A stretch of DNA of 22,449 nt from JAIVGV01 sp035295985. GTDB taxonomy: Bacteria; Acidobacteriota; Blastocatellia; Pyrinomonadales; Pyrinomonadaceae. The DNA lies in NCBI GenBank assembly GCA_035295985.1, contig DATHBT010000234.1, positions 1-22,449 on the forward strand, in the 5' to 3' direction. A model generated the notes under the pieces. That model worked only from the letters and a program-made list of their open reading frames with translations, was not told the origin of the DNA and made no database searches. Each line of letters starts with the position of its first letter. The stretch's first letter is position 1. Of the stretch, positions 8,852 through 15,953 are shown one piece after another. The translations under genes and the position numbers were made by a program.

Positions 8852-9325
8852 ATGGCGATACGCAAACTCAAAACGCAGCGCACCGACGCGCGCCTGCTGC
8901 TCGAATCCGACGACCCCGTCGAACTCCCGCCCGCGGAAGTTGACGAGACGGCCGTGGTTCTACAGTTCGAGCAGGTGCGCGAGTTCGTCCCTGAACTCCT
9001 GGAAACCCTGCGGGCCGGAACGGTCGCCGAACTCGTCCCTGTCATGCGCGACGGCTCGACCTTCGCCGTCCACACGCGGACGCGCACCTTCTGGGTCAAG
9101 CTCTGGCACTCGTCCGACGAGATGACGCGCGTCGAGCGCGTGCAGGTCCTGAGCTGCCTGCCCTCGACCCGCGGCGTTAAAGTCCTGGTCGGCGACGACG
9201 AGGAGGACTTCGACGAAGACCTGCTCGACGAAGAGTTCGACGAACTCGACGAGGACGACGCCGACGACGCGGCCGAGGATGAAGGCGACGACACCGAGCC
9301 GAACATCAACTTCGACACGCGCTGA
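8852..9325 (+). CDS. Conserved-looking hypothetical protein with a very acidic C-terminal tail
   Basis: 157 residues with no domain that I recognise. The first 110 or so look globular, with alternating hydrophobic strands (TAVVLQFEQVREFVPELLE, FAVHTRTRTFWVKLWH). From about residue 111 the protein is dominated by Asp and Glu (DDEEDFDEDLLDEEFDELDE), probably disordered. No signal peptide or membrane span is present, so it is probably cytoplasmic. The start is 12 bases after the glycyl-tRNA synthetase stop, and its ribosome binding site AGGA (8838-8841) overlaps that stop codon, so translation is likely coupled. Acidic tails are found on proteins that contact nucleic-acid-binding or basic partners, but no role can be assigned. 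A hairpin with T5 (9413-9448) probably ends the transcript. Confidence 0.7.
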   Translation: MAIRKLKTQRTDARLLLESDDPVELPPAEVDETAVVLQFEQVREFVPELLETLRAGTVAELVPVMRDGSTFAVHTRTRTFWVKLWHSSDEMTRVERVQVLSCLPSTRGVKVLVGDDEEDFDEDLLDEEFDELDEDDADDAAEDEGDDTEPNINFDTR

Positions 9326-9355
9326 CCGCCCGCGCCGCCGCGTACGAACGCTCCC

Positions 9356-9409
9356 AAGTTCGAGACCCCTGACCTTAAACCCGAAACCTCAAACTTGAAA
9401 CTTACATCT
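9356..9409. repeat. Heptamer repeat E (NNAAACY family), mostly one-sided
   Basis: Five degenerate heptamers in phase: TTAAACC (9375), CGAAACC, TCAAACT, TGAAACT, TACATCT (to 9409). AAGTTCGAG (9356-9364) can pair with CTCAAACTT (9388-9396) at 8 of 9 positions, so only a remnant of an inverted arm is present. Confidence 0.55.
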
Positions 9410-9412
9410 TAG

Positions 9413-9448
9413 GGGCCGCGGCGCGGGGCTTGCGGCCCGCACCTTTTT
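9413..9448 (+). terminator. Probable intrinsic terminator after the acidic-tailed protein gene
   Basis: A 7-bp stem GGGCCGC (9413-9419) / GCGGCCC (9432-9438) with a 12-base loop is followed after five bases by TTTTT (9444-9448). The T-tract overlaps the -35 of the next promoter. Confidence 0.5.
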
Positions 9449-9475
9449 GCGGAAGACTCTCCGCGCGCCGATAAT
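9447..9475 (+). promoter_or_regulatory. Promoter of the CCA-adding enzyme gene
   Basis: TTGCGG (9447-9452), 17 bases, GATAAT (9470-9475). The -10 differs from consensus at one position. Transcription would start about 50 bases before the ATG at 9532. Confidence 0.55.
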
Positions 9476-9531
9476 CGAACGGGAAACTTCGCGGCGAGGA
9501 CTGTGAGCGTGGCGCTTCGCGGCTTCTGACG

Positions 9532-10923
9532 ATGGGTGACGTGCCGAAAAAAATACTGGCGCTCGCGGGCGCGGTGCGCGACGAGGGCGGGCGCGCTCTG
9601 CTCGTCGGCGGCTGCGTGCGCGACACGCTGCTCGGCCTGCGCCCGAAGGACTGGGACGTTGAAGTTTACGGCGTCGAGCCGGCCCGCCTGCGCCGCCTGC
9701 TGGAAAAATTCGGCCGCGTGGACGCGGTCGGCGAGGCGTTCACGGTCTATAAGCTCGGTCACGATCTGGACGTTTCGCTCCCGCGCCGCGAGCGCAAGGC
9801 GGGGCGCGGCCACCGCGGCTTCGTCATCGAGGGCGACCCCGCGATGACGGTCGAGGAGGCCGCGCGCCGCCGCGACTTCACGATCAACGCCGTACTCCGC
9901 GACCCGCTCACCAATGAGCACCTCGACCCCTTCGACGGCCGCGCCGATCTCGGAAGAAGACTCCTGCGCGCCGTCGCGCCCGACACCTTCGTCGAAGACT
10001 CCCTGCGCGTCCTGCGCGCCGCCCAACTCGCCGCCCGCTTCCGGCTCGACATCGATCCTGCGACGGTCGAACTCTGCCGCTCAATCGATCTCACAGACCT
10101 GCCGGCCGAGCGCCTCTGGGGCGAGCTGGAAAAGATTCTGCTACAGGCCGAGCGCCCGTCCCTCGGCTTCGAGTGGCTGGCACGGCTTAACGCCACCGCG
10201 CAGCTCTTCCCCGAAGTCCACGCGCTCGCCGGCGTGCCGCAGGAATACGACTGGCACCCGGAAGGGCCGTGCGACGTTCACACCTGGCTCACGCTCGACC
10301 GCGCGCGCGAGCAGATCGGCGATTTGCCTTACGCGAAGAAGGTGACGGTCATGCTCGCCGCGCTCTGCCACGACTTCGGTAAGCCCGCAACGACCGAGTT
10401 CGTCGAAGGGCGCATCCGCTCGCGCGGCCACGACGAGGCCGGCGTCGAGCCGACGATCTCGTTCCTCGACCGCCTGAAAATCTTCACGCTCGACGGCTAC
10501 GACGTGCGCTCGCAGGTGGTCGAACTCGTGCGCCATCACCTCAAGCCCGGCGAGTTCTACCGCAAGCGCGAGGAGATTTCCGACGGCGCTTTCCGCCGCC
10601 TCGCGCGCCGCTGCGAACTCGATCTGCTCTACCGCGTCGCCCGCGCCGATTCTTTGGGGCGCAACGCGCCGTGGGTACCGCCCGAGAGGTGGTACGGCGC
10701 GGAGGCGCAGGAGTGGTTCGTCGGGCGCGCGCGCGAACTCGCGGTCGAGGAGCGCCCGCCCGCCCCGCTGCTGCTGGGCCGTCACCTGTTGGAGATGGGT
10801 TTGAAACCTTCGCCGCGCGTCGGCGAGATCACGCGCGCTGTTTACGAAATGCAACTCGACGGACGCGTCCGCACGCTCGAAGAGGCGCGCGGGGCGGCGC
10901 GCGAACTGCTCGGGGAGGGTTGA
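9532..10923 (+). CDS. CCA tRNA nucleotidyltransferase/poly(A) polymerase family protein with HD domain
   Basis: Class II nucleotidyltransferase of the CCA-adding/poly(A) polymerase family, 463 residues. Seen: LLVGGCVRDTLLG, the paired aspartates in DWDVEVYG that bind metal, RRRDFTINAV, DPFDGRADLGRRLLRAV, and the base-recognition region EDSLRVLRAAQLAARF. These fill about the first 170 residues. An HD phosphohydrolase motif follows (ALCHDFGKPATT, about 280-290). CCA enzymes add or repair the 3' CCA end of tRNA; the HD domain in related enzymes has phosphatase or phosphodiesterase activity. Sequence alone does not separate CCA-adding, A-adding and poly(A) polymerase specificity. Only one family member is visible in this window. 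No strong ribosome binding site precedes the ATG at 9532 and no better in-frame start was found. Confidence 0.88.
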   Translation: MGDVPKKILALAGAVRDEGGRALLVGGCVRDTLLGLRPKDWDVEVYGVEPARLRRLLEKFGRVDAVGEAFTVYKLGHDLDVSLPRRERKAGRGHRGFVIEGDPAMTVEEAARRRDFTINAVLRDPLTNEHLDPFDGRADLGRRLLRAVAPDTFVEDSLRVLRAAQLAARFRLDIDPATVELCRSIDLTDLPAERLWGELEKILLQAERPSLGFEWLARLNATAQLFPEVHALAGVPQEYDWHPEGPCDVHTWLTLDRAREQIGDLPYAKKVTVMLAALCHDFGKPATTEFVEGRIRSRGHDEAGVEPTISFLDRLKIFTLDGYDVRSQVVELVRHHLKPGEFYRKREEISDGAFRRLARRCELDLLYRVARADSLGRNAPWVPPERWYGAEAQEWFVGRARELAVEERPPAPLLLGRHLLEMGLKPSPRVGEITRAVYEMQLDGRVRTLEEARGAARELLGEG

Positions 10924-10956
10924 GCCGCGCACCGGTCGCCAGACCTTTCCGGGTCT

Positions 10957-10985
10957 TTGGCGGCGTCGCGGGCTTGTTGTAAGAT
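10957..10985 (+). promoter_or_regulatory. Probable promoter of the acyl-CoA dehydrogenase gene
   Basis: TTGGCG (10957-10962), 17 bases, TAAGAT (10980-10985). A short hairpin AGACC (10941-10945) / GGTCT (10952-10956) lies immediately upstream and may be a weak terminator for the CCA enzyme gene. The leader would be about 115 bases. Confidence 0.4.
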
Positions 10986-11106
10986 GCCGCTTAATCCTGA
11001 GCGTCTCGCTTTGCACAAGCCTGCTGACACGTCGAAGTGCTGACGCGCGCGTTCTCGCCGCGCCCCGGCGCGACCGTCGAATTTCACCCGAAGGAAAATT
11101 GAGAAG

Positions 11107-12342
11107 ATGATCGATTTCGATTTGAACGACGACCACGTCTCCATCCGCAACACCGTGCGCGAGTGGGCGCTGCGCGAGGTCGCGCCGCACATCAAGGAGT
11201 GGGACGAGAAGCAGCAGTTCAACCGACGCTTCCTCGAAGGGATGGCCGGGCTGAACCTGCTGGGCGTCTGCATCCCCGAACAGTACGGCGGCGCGGGATT
11301 CGACTACGTCTCGCTCGGCCTGGTCTGCGAAGAACTCGAAGCCGTAGATACGAGCCTGCGCGTCATCATGTCCGTTCACACGGGGCTGAACTCGATGACG
11401 CTCTACACGTGGGGCACGGAGGAGCAGAAGCAGAAGTATCTCGTGCCGCAGGCGCGCGGCGAGAAGATCGCGACCTACGGGCTGACCGAGCCGGGCGCGG
11501 GGTCGGACGTCGTCGGCGCGCGCTCGACCGCGAGGCGCGAGGGTGACGAGTGGGTTCTGAACGGCGAGAAGATGTGGATTAGCCTCGCGGGCGACGTGGC
11601 CGACAATTTCCTGTTCTTCTGCTGGACTGACGAGGAGAAGCGGCGCAAACGGGATCACACGGGCATGAGTTGTTTCATCGTCGAGCGCGGCATGAAAGGT
11701 TTCTCTTCGGGGACGATCCACGGCAAGCTCGGCATACGCGCCGGCAACACCGGCTACTTCTCTTTGCAGGACGTGCGCGTGCCCCACGCGAACATGGTCG
11801 GCGAGGAGGGCGAGGGCTTCAAGATCGCCATGTTCGCGCTCGAACAGGGCCGCTACACGGTCGCCGCTGGCGCGACCGGCATCATCCGGGCGTCGCGCGA
11901 CGCGTCGGTCGCCTACGCCGGGGAGCGCGAGACGTTCGGCACGAAGATCGCGAACCACCAGTTGGTCAAGCAGAAGATCGCCGAGATGGAGGCCGACTAC
12001 CAGATGTGCCACCTCCTGTGGCTGCGCGCGGGCTGGCTCAAGAACGAGGGCCGCCCGAACGCGCGCGCCACGTCCCTGGCGAAGTGGCAGGCCACCGTCC
12101 GCAGCGAGAAGGCCGCCTCGATGGCTATCGAAGTCCACGGCGCGAACGGCTACTCGAACGACTACCCGGTCGAGCGCTACCTGCGCAACTGCAAGGCCGC
12201 CGTCATCTACGAGGGCACGCGCGACATCCACACGCTGATGCAGGCCGACTGGGCGCTCGGCCTCAAGAACGAAAAACCCGCCCGCAAGACGCTCCCGCCC
12301 TACCGCCCCACCGAATCGCGCGACGCCGTCGCGGCTGACTGA
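11107..12342 (+). CDS. Acyl-CoA dehydrogenase, glutaryl-CoA dehydrogenase-like at its active site
   Basis: FAD enzyme that introduces an alpha-beta double bond into acyl-CoA and passes electrons to ETF. The 411 residues show the family order: N-terminal helices, a middle beta domain with YGLTEPGAGSDVVGARSTA and GEKMWISLAG, and a C-terminal helical domain with RETFGTKIANHQLVKQKIAEME and VHGANGYSNDYPVERYLRNCK. The catalytic base is in YEGTRDIHTL (E369); the EGT-DIH pattern resembles glutaryl-CoA and branched-chain types more than medium-chain ones. An extra charged tail of about 20 residues is present. Substrate is uncertain: glutaryl-, short-chain or branched-chain acyl-CoA are all possible. 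AAGGA (11091-11095) lies 11 bases before the ATG. No beta-oxidation partner gene is adjacent. Confidence 0.92.
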   Translation: MIDFDLNDDHVSIRNTVREWALREVAPHIKEWDEKQQFNRRFLEGMAGLNLLGVCIPEQYGGAGFDYVSLGLVCEELEAVDTSLRVIMSVHTGLNSMTLYTWGTEEQKQKYLVPQARGEKIATYGLTEPGAGSDVVGARSTARREGDEWVLNGEKMWISLAGDVADNFLFFCWTDEEKRRKRDHTGMSCFIVERGMKGFSSGTIHGKLGIRAGNTGYFSLQDVRVPHANMVGEEGEGFKIAMFALEQGRYTVAAGATGIIRASRDASVAYAGERETFGTKIANHQLVKQKIAEMEADYQMCHLLWLRAGWLKNEGRPNARATSLAKWQATVRSEKAASMAIEVHGANGYSNDYPVERYLRNCKAAVIYEGTRDIHTLMQADWALGLKNEKPARKTLPPYRPTESRDAVAAD

Positions 12343-12350
12343 CCCCTCGG

Positions 12351-12518
12351 AATTGCGGATTGCGGGTTGCGGATTTCTGAGACACGGGACGCGGCGAGAC
12401 GGTGACGAGGTGAGGTCGCGCCGGCGAATCTCGCCGCCCCCTCGCGTCTCCGCGCCTCCCCTTCGCCGAGTCTCCCTCACTCTTTCAATCCGCAATCCGC
12501 AGTCCGCAATCCGCAATT
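12351..12518. repeat. Heptamer inverted repeat B (ATTGCGG family)
   Basis: The left arm (12351-12375) has ATTGCGG, ATTGCGG, GTTGCGG. The right arm (12487-12518) has AATCCGC, AATCCGC, AGTCCGC, AATCCGC. The right is longer by exactly one 7-base unit (32 versus 25 bases). The interior also pairs loosely through purine-rich and pyrimidine-rich segments (GGCGAGAC on the left, CTCGCCGCC and CTTCGCC on the right), so 12351-12518 may be one long imperfect hairpin. It begins 8 bases after the acyl-CoA dehydrogenase stop. Confidence 0.85.
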
Positions 12519-12697
12519 AAATCGTCCCGTTTTGCACGCGAAGTAGCTGCCCGCGGTGTACGGATTCGGTCGGCAAATTGATTGGGAAACTGTTGGGTTT
12601 CGGTTGCAACCGGCGCGGCCCGTCGCACGTCAAAAGTTTGTCCCCCCCAATCGGGTACACCAATTTCACCGACAGTTCAGGTCAGGAATAAACGCCG
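12519..12697 (+). promoter_or_regulatory. Leader of the lytic-transglycosylase-like gene, with palindrome
   Basis: This stretch, with repeat B, makes up a 355-base gap. It holds a perfect 12-base palindrome CGGTTGCAACCG (12601-12612), a possible operator. A long-range pair GGTGTAC (12555-12561) / GTACACC (12655-12661) brackets it. No promoter stands out: TTGCAC (12532-12537) has no correctly spaced -10. The ribosome binding site is AGGA (12684-12687), 10 bases before the ATG. Confidence 0.35.
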
Positions 12698-13834
12698 ATG
12701 AGAAAGCTGTACTTGTCTGCATTGCCCCTCGTGTTGCTTTTCGCGCCCTTCTACGTGCGCCTGCTCACGCCCTCCACGCGCATGGCGACCGAAGCCGCGG
12801 CCGAGCTGGTCTCGTCCGCCGAACGCGCGGACCGGGAGTTCGGCCGGCAGTTGCGCACGCGCATCGAGAACGCCAAGCAACTCCTCGCGGGCAACCCTCT
12901 GGTCGCGCAGGATGTGGTGACGCTGGCGGTCGAGGACGCCGCCGCGCGCCTGCACCTCGTCTCACTCCCGAAGGAGACTTTCCTCAAGGCCGGCAACCAG
13001 GCGCAACTGCTCTCGTCGCTCGGCGTGCCGCTGACCGTCCACGTCGTCCGGCCGAACTACGTCAACACGGCCGTCCGCGTGCTCGACGCCGCCGGGCAGG
13101 AGTTGGCCCCGCTCGTCGTCAAGTACCCGTTGGAGAAAGGCGGCAAGCTGAAGGAGCTGGCTTACTACACCTCGGCACACCCGTCGGTCTCGACCCCCGC
13201 GCTCACGCGCGAGGGACGCCGGTACGTCCGCGAGCAGTTGGACGCCGCCGCCGCGAGCCTCGCCGCCGAGGGCATGCCCATCGACCCGGCGCTCGTTGAC
13301 GCTGCCGAGCGGCTCTGCTTCGTCGAGCACGTGGATCACGGCCGCTTCAAGCGCGAGTCGCGCCCCGAGCTGCTGGACGAGATCGGCGCGCTCTACGCCC
13401 TCAACGCGGGCGACACCTACCGCTACTCGGTCTCGTCGGCCGGCGCGGGCGGCATGGTGCAGATGATCCCGCCGACCTATCACGCCATCCGCGCACAGTA
13501 CCCGCGCGCCGCGCTCAACCCCGACTTCGTCGAGGGCATGCGCGACCACGCGAACGCCACGCGCGCGATGCTCATCTACATGAAGGACACGTGGGGCTTC
13601 CTCGCCCGCCAGGACGAGGTTAAGACGGCGCTCTCGACCGGCATCGCCACGCAGGCTGACCTGCTCGCCGCCGGCTACAACTCGAACCCGCGCAAACTCC
13701 CCCGCTACATCGAGCGCGGCGGCTCTGCCTGGCGCACGCTCATCCCGGAGGAGACCAAGATGTACCTCCAGATTTACGCCGCCGTCGAATCCCACATCCC
13801 CTTCGAGTCGCGCGCGGCACGGGCGAGCGAGTAA
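12698..13834 (+). CDS. Lytic transglycosylase-like (SLT fold) exported or membrane-anchored protein
   Basis: 378 residues. An N-terminal hydrophobic segment (about 4-23, LYLSALPLVLLFAPFYV) acts as a signal peptide or anchor. Residues 30-200 are of unknown type. The C-terminal part (about 200-340) matches the lytic transglycosylase fold: SSAGAGGMVQMIPPTYHAI corresponds to the S-x-x-GAxGLMQ-x-x-P motif, and LLAAGYNSNPRKLPRYIERGG to the LAAYNAGPG-like motif. Lytic transglycosylases cleave peptidoglycan between MurNAc and GlcNAc. In classic members the catalytic Glu lies about ten residues before the SxxGA motif, but here that position is Ala. E210 in LCFVEHVDH, with an insertion of about 35 residues, is a plausible replacement. 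Activity is therefore uncertain. The neighbours give no functional link. Confidence 0.7.
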   Translation: MRKLYLSALPLVLLFAPFYVRLLTPSTRMATEAAAELVSSAERADREFGRQLRTRIENAKQLLAGNPLVAQDVVTLAVEDAAARLHLVSLPKETFLKAGNQAQLLSSLGVPLTVHVVRPNYVNTAVRVLDAAGQELAPLVVKYPLEKGGKLKELAYYTSAHPSVSTPALTREGRRYVREQLDAAAASLAAEGMPIDPALVDAAERLCFVEHVDHGRFKRESRPELLDEIGALYALNAGDTYRYSVSSAGAGGMVQMIPPTYHAIRAQYPRAALNPDFVEGMRDHANATRAMLIYMKDTWGFLARQDEVKTALSTGIATQADLLAAGYNSNPRKLPRYIERGGSAWRTLIPEETKMYLQIYAAVESHIPFESRAARASE

Positions 13835-13898
13835 GACTTCAGAAGCTTAAGGCCGTCTGAACTGGGAAGGGCAGCGCGGCCTACACAGCAACGAACAT

Positions 13899-13942
13899 AA
13901 AGCCGCGTGGCGTGACGAATTTCGTCACGCCACGCGGCTTTT
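13899..13942. terminator. Bidirectional intrinsic terminator between convergent genes
   Basis: A perfect 19-bp stem (13899-13917 with 13923-13941) has the 5-base loop AATTT. The left end is AAA and the right end TTTT. It lies between the transglycosylase-like gene (forward, stop at 13834) and the retropepsin-like gene (reverse, stop at 13995), so it can end both transcripts. Confidence 0.9.
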
Positions 13943-13994
13943 ACGCAATGAAGTTAAGTTGTTAATACGACTTGTTCGCCCACCAAGCCCCCGC

Positions 13995-14375
13995 CTACTT
14001 TTCCTCTCTCCAATCGAGGCGTGGGCCATCAAATAATAGCGACACATGATTGAGCACGTCTCGCCCGACTAAGCCCCATTCCTGATTGATGAGCAGAAAC
14101 CGCCCCTTGAACGCGCGCCGCAGGAATACTAGATCGACCTCTACGGATTGCGCGACACTCACCCTCCCGTCAAAGCCCACCAACTCGTAACCTTCACCCG
14201 GAGTCACGCTAACGCCGAGCCGTTCGACGAAGGCATGAGGCAGTAAAATGACATCAGCGCCGGTATCGAGCAGCATCGGAACGTCGGACACGGTCACCCC
14301 GGACGAACGATGGCGAAGGACTACTCTTACCAGCGGGGCGGGTGGGTTAAACAGATTACTGTCATAAGCCGGCAT
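13995..14375 (-). CDS. Retropepsin-like aspartic protease
   Basis: 126 residues. Seen: MLLDTGADVILLP with the catalytic D37-T38-G39 triad, and the second-half motif GLVGRDVLNHVSLLFDGP (about 101-118), as in retroviral-type proteases. The single triad and short length predict a homodimer that forms one active site. No signal peptide or membrane span is present, so it is cytoplasmic. The start is ATG at 14375, with GAGGA (14388-14384) 8 bases upstream inside the preceding gene; an in-frame TTG at 14390 is less likely. It overlaps the antitoxin-like gene by 14 bases, so the two are cotranscribed and probably coupled. GC content is visibly lower than in the flanking genes, which suggests transfer. 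The target is unknown. The fold and triad are well supported; the role is not. Confidence 0.82.
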   Translation of the reverse strand: MPAYDSNLFNPPAPLVRVVLRHRSSGVTVSDVPMLLDTGADVILLPHAFVERLGVSVTPGEGYELVGFDGRVSVAQSVEVDLVFLRRAFKGRFLLINQEWGLVGRDVLNHVSLLFDGPRLDWREEK

Positions 14376-14577
14376 CAGAACTTTCCTCAACGACCTCTTT
14401 CTGGAAATCGGCCGCCTGTTCCGGGCGTGCCAGTCGGGGGCTTCCGACGTAAGAGACAGGGGCCACGGTTACGTCGGGGATGAGGACGTACACCTTCGCC
14501 CTCTCGGGTAAGCGAACGCTGGACGGGAGCCGAATCTGCCCGTTCTCGACGACGGCTTCGATAGTAGTAACGCTCAT
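14362..14577 (-). CDS. Small antitoxin-like protein, first gene of the retropepsin cassette
   Basis: 71 residues. The start TTIEAVVENGQIRLPSSVRLPE resembles short proteins annotated as AF2212/DUF104-like or AbrB-like antitoxins: a beta hairpin with an I-R-L-P turn, then KVYVLIPD. The C-terminal half (SPRLARPEQAADFQKEVVEE) is polar and helical and could contact a partner. The start is ATG at 14577, with AAGAGG (14590-14585) 7 bases upstream; an upstream in-frame start at 14634 lacks this support. The gene overlaps the retropepsin-like gene by 14 bases, the layout of a toxin-antitoxin pair, but the partner is a protease-like protein rather than a PIN-domain RNase. Function is inferred only. Confidence 0.65.
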   Translation of the reverse strand: MSVTTIEAVVENGQIRLPSSVRLPERAKVYVLIPDVTVAPVSYVGSPRLARPEQAADFQKEVVEESSDAGL

Positions 14578-14696
14578 CGATTCACCTCTTAGCGGATTGG
14601 TAATGCCGTTATTAGGCTCGACCCATAATCTCAACTATCCTCTTTTCCTACCGCTTCATTAACCCACACCGCGCGGCCAAACACCTGACTAGGCGG

Positions 14697-14702
14697 ATTA
14701 TA
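14697..14702 (-). promoter_or_regulatory. Candidate -10 box for the antitoxin-like/retropepsin cassette
   Basis: The reverse strand reads TATAAT (14702-14697), a perfect -10 about 120 bases before the start at 14577. No good -35 lies 16-18 bases upstream. Confidence 0.35.
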
Positions 14703-14793
14703 TCGCAAAAGCCGATGGTACGGTGGTGGCGTCAGGTCGCGGATTCCGGCGCGCGTGGGGCGTGATGCAGCGCGCGCGAGGGAGAAGAAAGGC

Positions 14794-14822
14794 TACAAAT
14801 TCGGGGCGTGCTCTGTTAGTAT
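14794..14822 (+). promoter_or_regulatory. Probable glpX promoter with extended -10
   Basis: TAGTAT (14817-14822) is preceded by TG at 14814-14815, giving an extended -10. The -35 position 17 bases upstream reads TACAAA (14794-14799), a poor match, as is common when the -10 is extended. Confidence 0.45.
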
Positions 14823-14906
14823 GGCGTCGCTTTCCTGCCCGCGGGCACGTCCACTGTGAGGGACCGGCCCTGCCGCGGTTCAAACTTTTCGGGAGCGGAG
14901 ACCCAG

Positions 14907-15953
14907 ATGTCTTTTGATCGGGCAATGGAGCACCTGTCGCTCGACTTCCTGCGCGTGTGCGAGGCGGCGGCCATCGAGTCGGCCAAGACGATGGGCCAGG
15001 GCGACCGGAAGCACTCCGACCACGTCGCCGTCGAGGCCATGCGCCGCGAGATGGACGAGGTGCACATGTGCGGCCGGATCGTCATCGGCGAGGGCGAGCG
15101 CGACGAGGCCCCGATGCTCTACATCGGCGAGGAGGTGGGCCGCGGCGTCAAGGAGGACTGCCCCGACCGCAGCATCTTCCCCGAAATCGACATCGCCGTC
15201 GATCCGCTCGAAGGCACGAACCTCTGCGCGCTCGGCGCGAACAACGCCATCGCCGTGCTGGCGGCCTCGGAGCGCGGGGGGCTTCTGAACGCGCCCGACC
15301 TCTACATGGACAAGATCGTCGTCGGCCCTTCTTCGCGCGGGCGCATCGACATCAACAAGTCTGTGCGCGAAAACCTCGAAGGCATCGCCGAGGGCCTCAA
15401 GCGCGACGTGGACGACCTGACCGTCATCGTCCTCGACCGCTCGCGCCACAAGAAGCTGATCGACGAGGTGCGCGCGGCCGGCGCGCGCATACGTCTCATC
15501 AGTGACGGCGATCTCTCGGCCGGAATCTCGGCAGCCGTCGCCGGCACGAACATCCACGCGCTGATGGGCATCGGCGGCGCGCCCGAGGGCGTGCTCACCG
15601 CGGCGGCACTGAAGTGCCTGAACGGCGACATGCAGGCCCGGCTCGTCTTCGACCCCGAGCGCCTCGGCGTGGACAGGGACAAGGTTCCGCCGCGCGACGA
15701 GGTGCTCGCGCGCCTCAAGGAGATGGGCATCGACGACCCGGACAAGGTTTACACCGTGGACGACCTCGCGCCCGGCAAGAAGATCATCTTCGCGGCGACG
15801 GGCGTCACCGACGGCGCGCTCCTTCGCGGCGTACGCTTCTTCGGCGCTGGCAAGCGCACGCACTCGCTCGTCATGACTACCGAGTCGCGCCACATACGCT
15901 TCATCGACACCGTCCACGTCGAAGGCGGCCCGGAAACAGTCATTCGATTTTAG
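14907..15953 (+). CDS. glpX: Class II fructose-1,6-bisphosphatase (GlpX)
   Basis: This enzyme hydrolyses fructose 1,6-bisphosphate to fructose 6-phosphate, the committed phosphatase step of gluconeogenesis; some homologues also act on sedoheptulose 1,7-bisphosphate. The 348 residues show LDFLRVCEAAAIESAKTMGQGD at the start, the metal-site IGEGERDEAPMLYIGE (about 58-73), the lithium-sensitive phosphatase motif DPLEGTN (from D99), the glycine-rich IGGAPEGVLTAAALKCL, and FAATGVTDGALLRGVRF near the end. The start is ATG at 14907, with GGAG (14897-14900) 6 bases upstream. An in-frame GTG at 14856 lies in the leader and is rejected. The stop codon touches heptamer repeat C. No glycerol genes are nearby, so a gluconeogenic role is more likely than one linked to a glp regulon. 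Confidence 0.96.
   Translation: MSFDRAMEHLSLDFLRVCEAAAIESAKTMGQGDRKHSDHVAVEAMRREMDEVHMCGRIVIGEGERDEAPMLYIGEEVGRGVKEDCPDRSIFPEIDIAVDPLEGTNLCALGANNAIAVLAASERGGLLNAPDLYMDKIVVGPSSRGRIDINKSVRENLEGIAEGLKRDVDDLTVIVLDRSRHKKLIDEVRAAGARIRLISDGDLSAGISAAVAGTNIHALMGIGGAPEGVLTAAALKCLNGDMQARLVFDPERLGVDRDKVPPRDEVLARLKEMGIDDPDKVYTVDDLAPGKKIIFAATGVTDGALLRGVRFFGAGKRTHSLVMTTESRHIRFIDTVHVEGGPETVIRF

Larger units (their letters stand above)
14578..14906. other. Divergent intergenic region, retropepsin cassette and glpX
   Basis: The 329 bases hold no gene that I can support. They contain a candidate -10 for the reverse cassette (14697-14702), the glpX promoter (14794-14822), and a perfect palindrome TGCCCGCGGGCA (14836-14847) just after the predicted glpX transcription start, a possible operator. 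GC content rises sharply from about 14700 toward glpX. Confidence 0.45.

Noticed and set aside
10141..12516. Reverse frame of 791 residues beginning in heptamer repeat B
   Set aside because: It starts with repeat-encoded IADCGLR residues and runs antisense to the acyl-CoA dehydrogenase and CCA enzyme genes, both certain.
14829..14890. tRNA-like TPsiC segment GGTTCAAAC near 14877
   Set aside because: No matching acceptor, D or anticodon arms are found around it.
14856..14906. N-terminal extension of GlpX from a GTG at 14856
   Set aside because: The ATG at 14907 has a good ribosome binding site and matches the family start; the extension lies in the leader.
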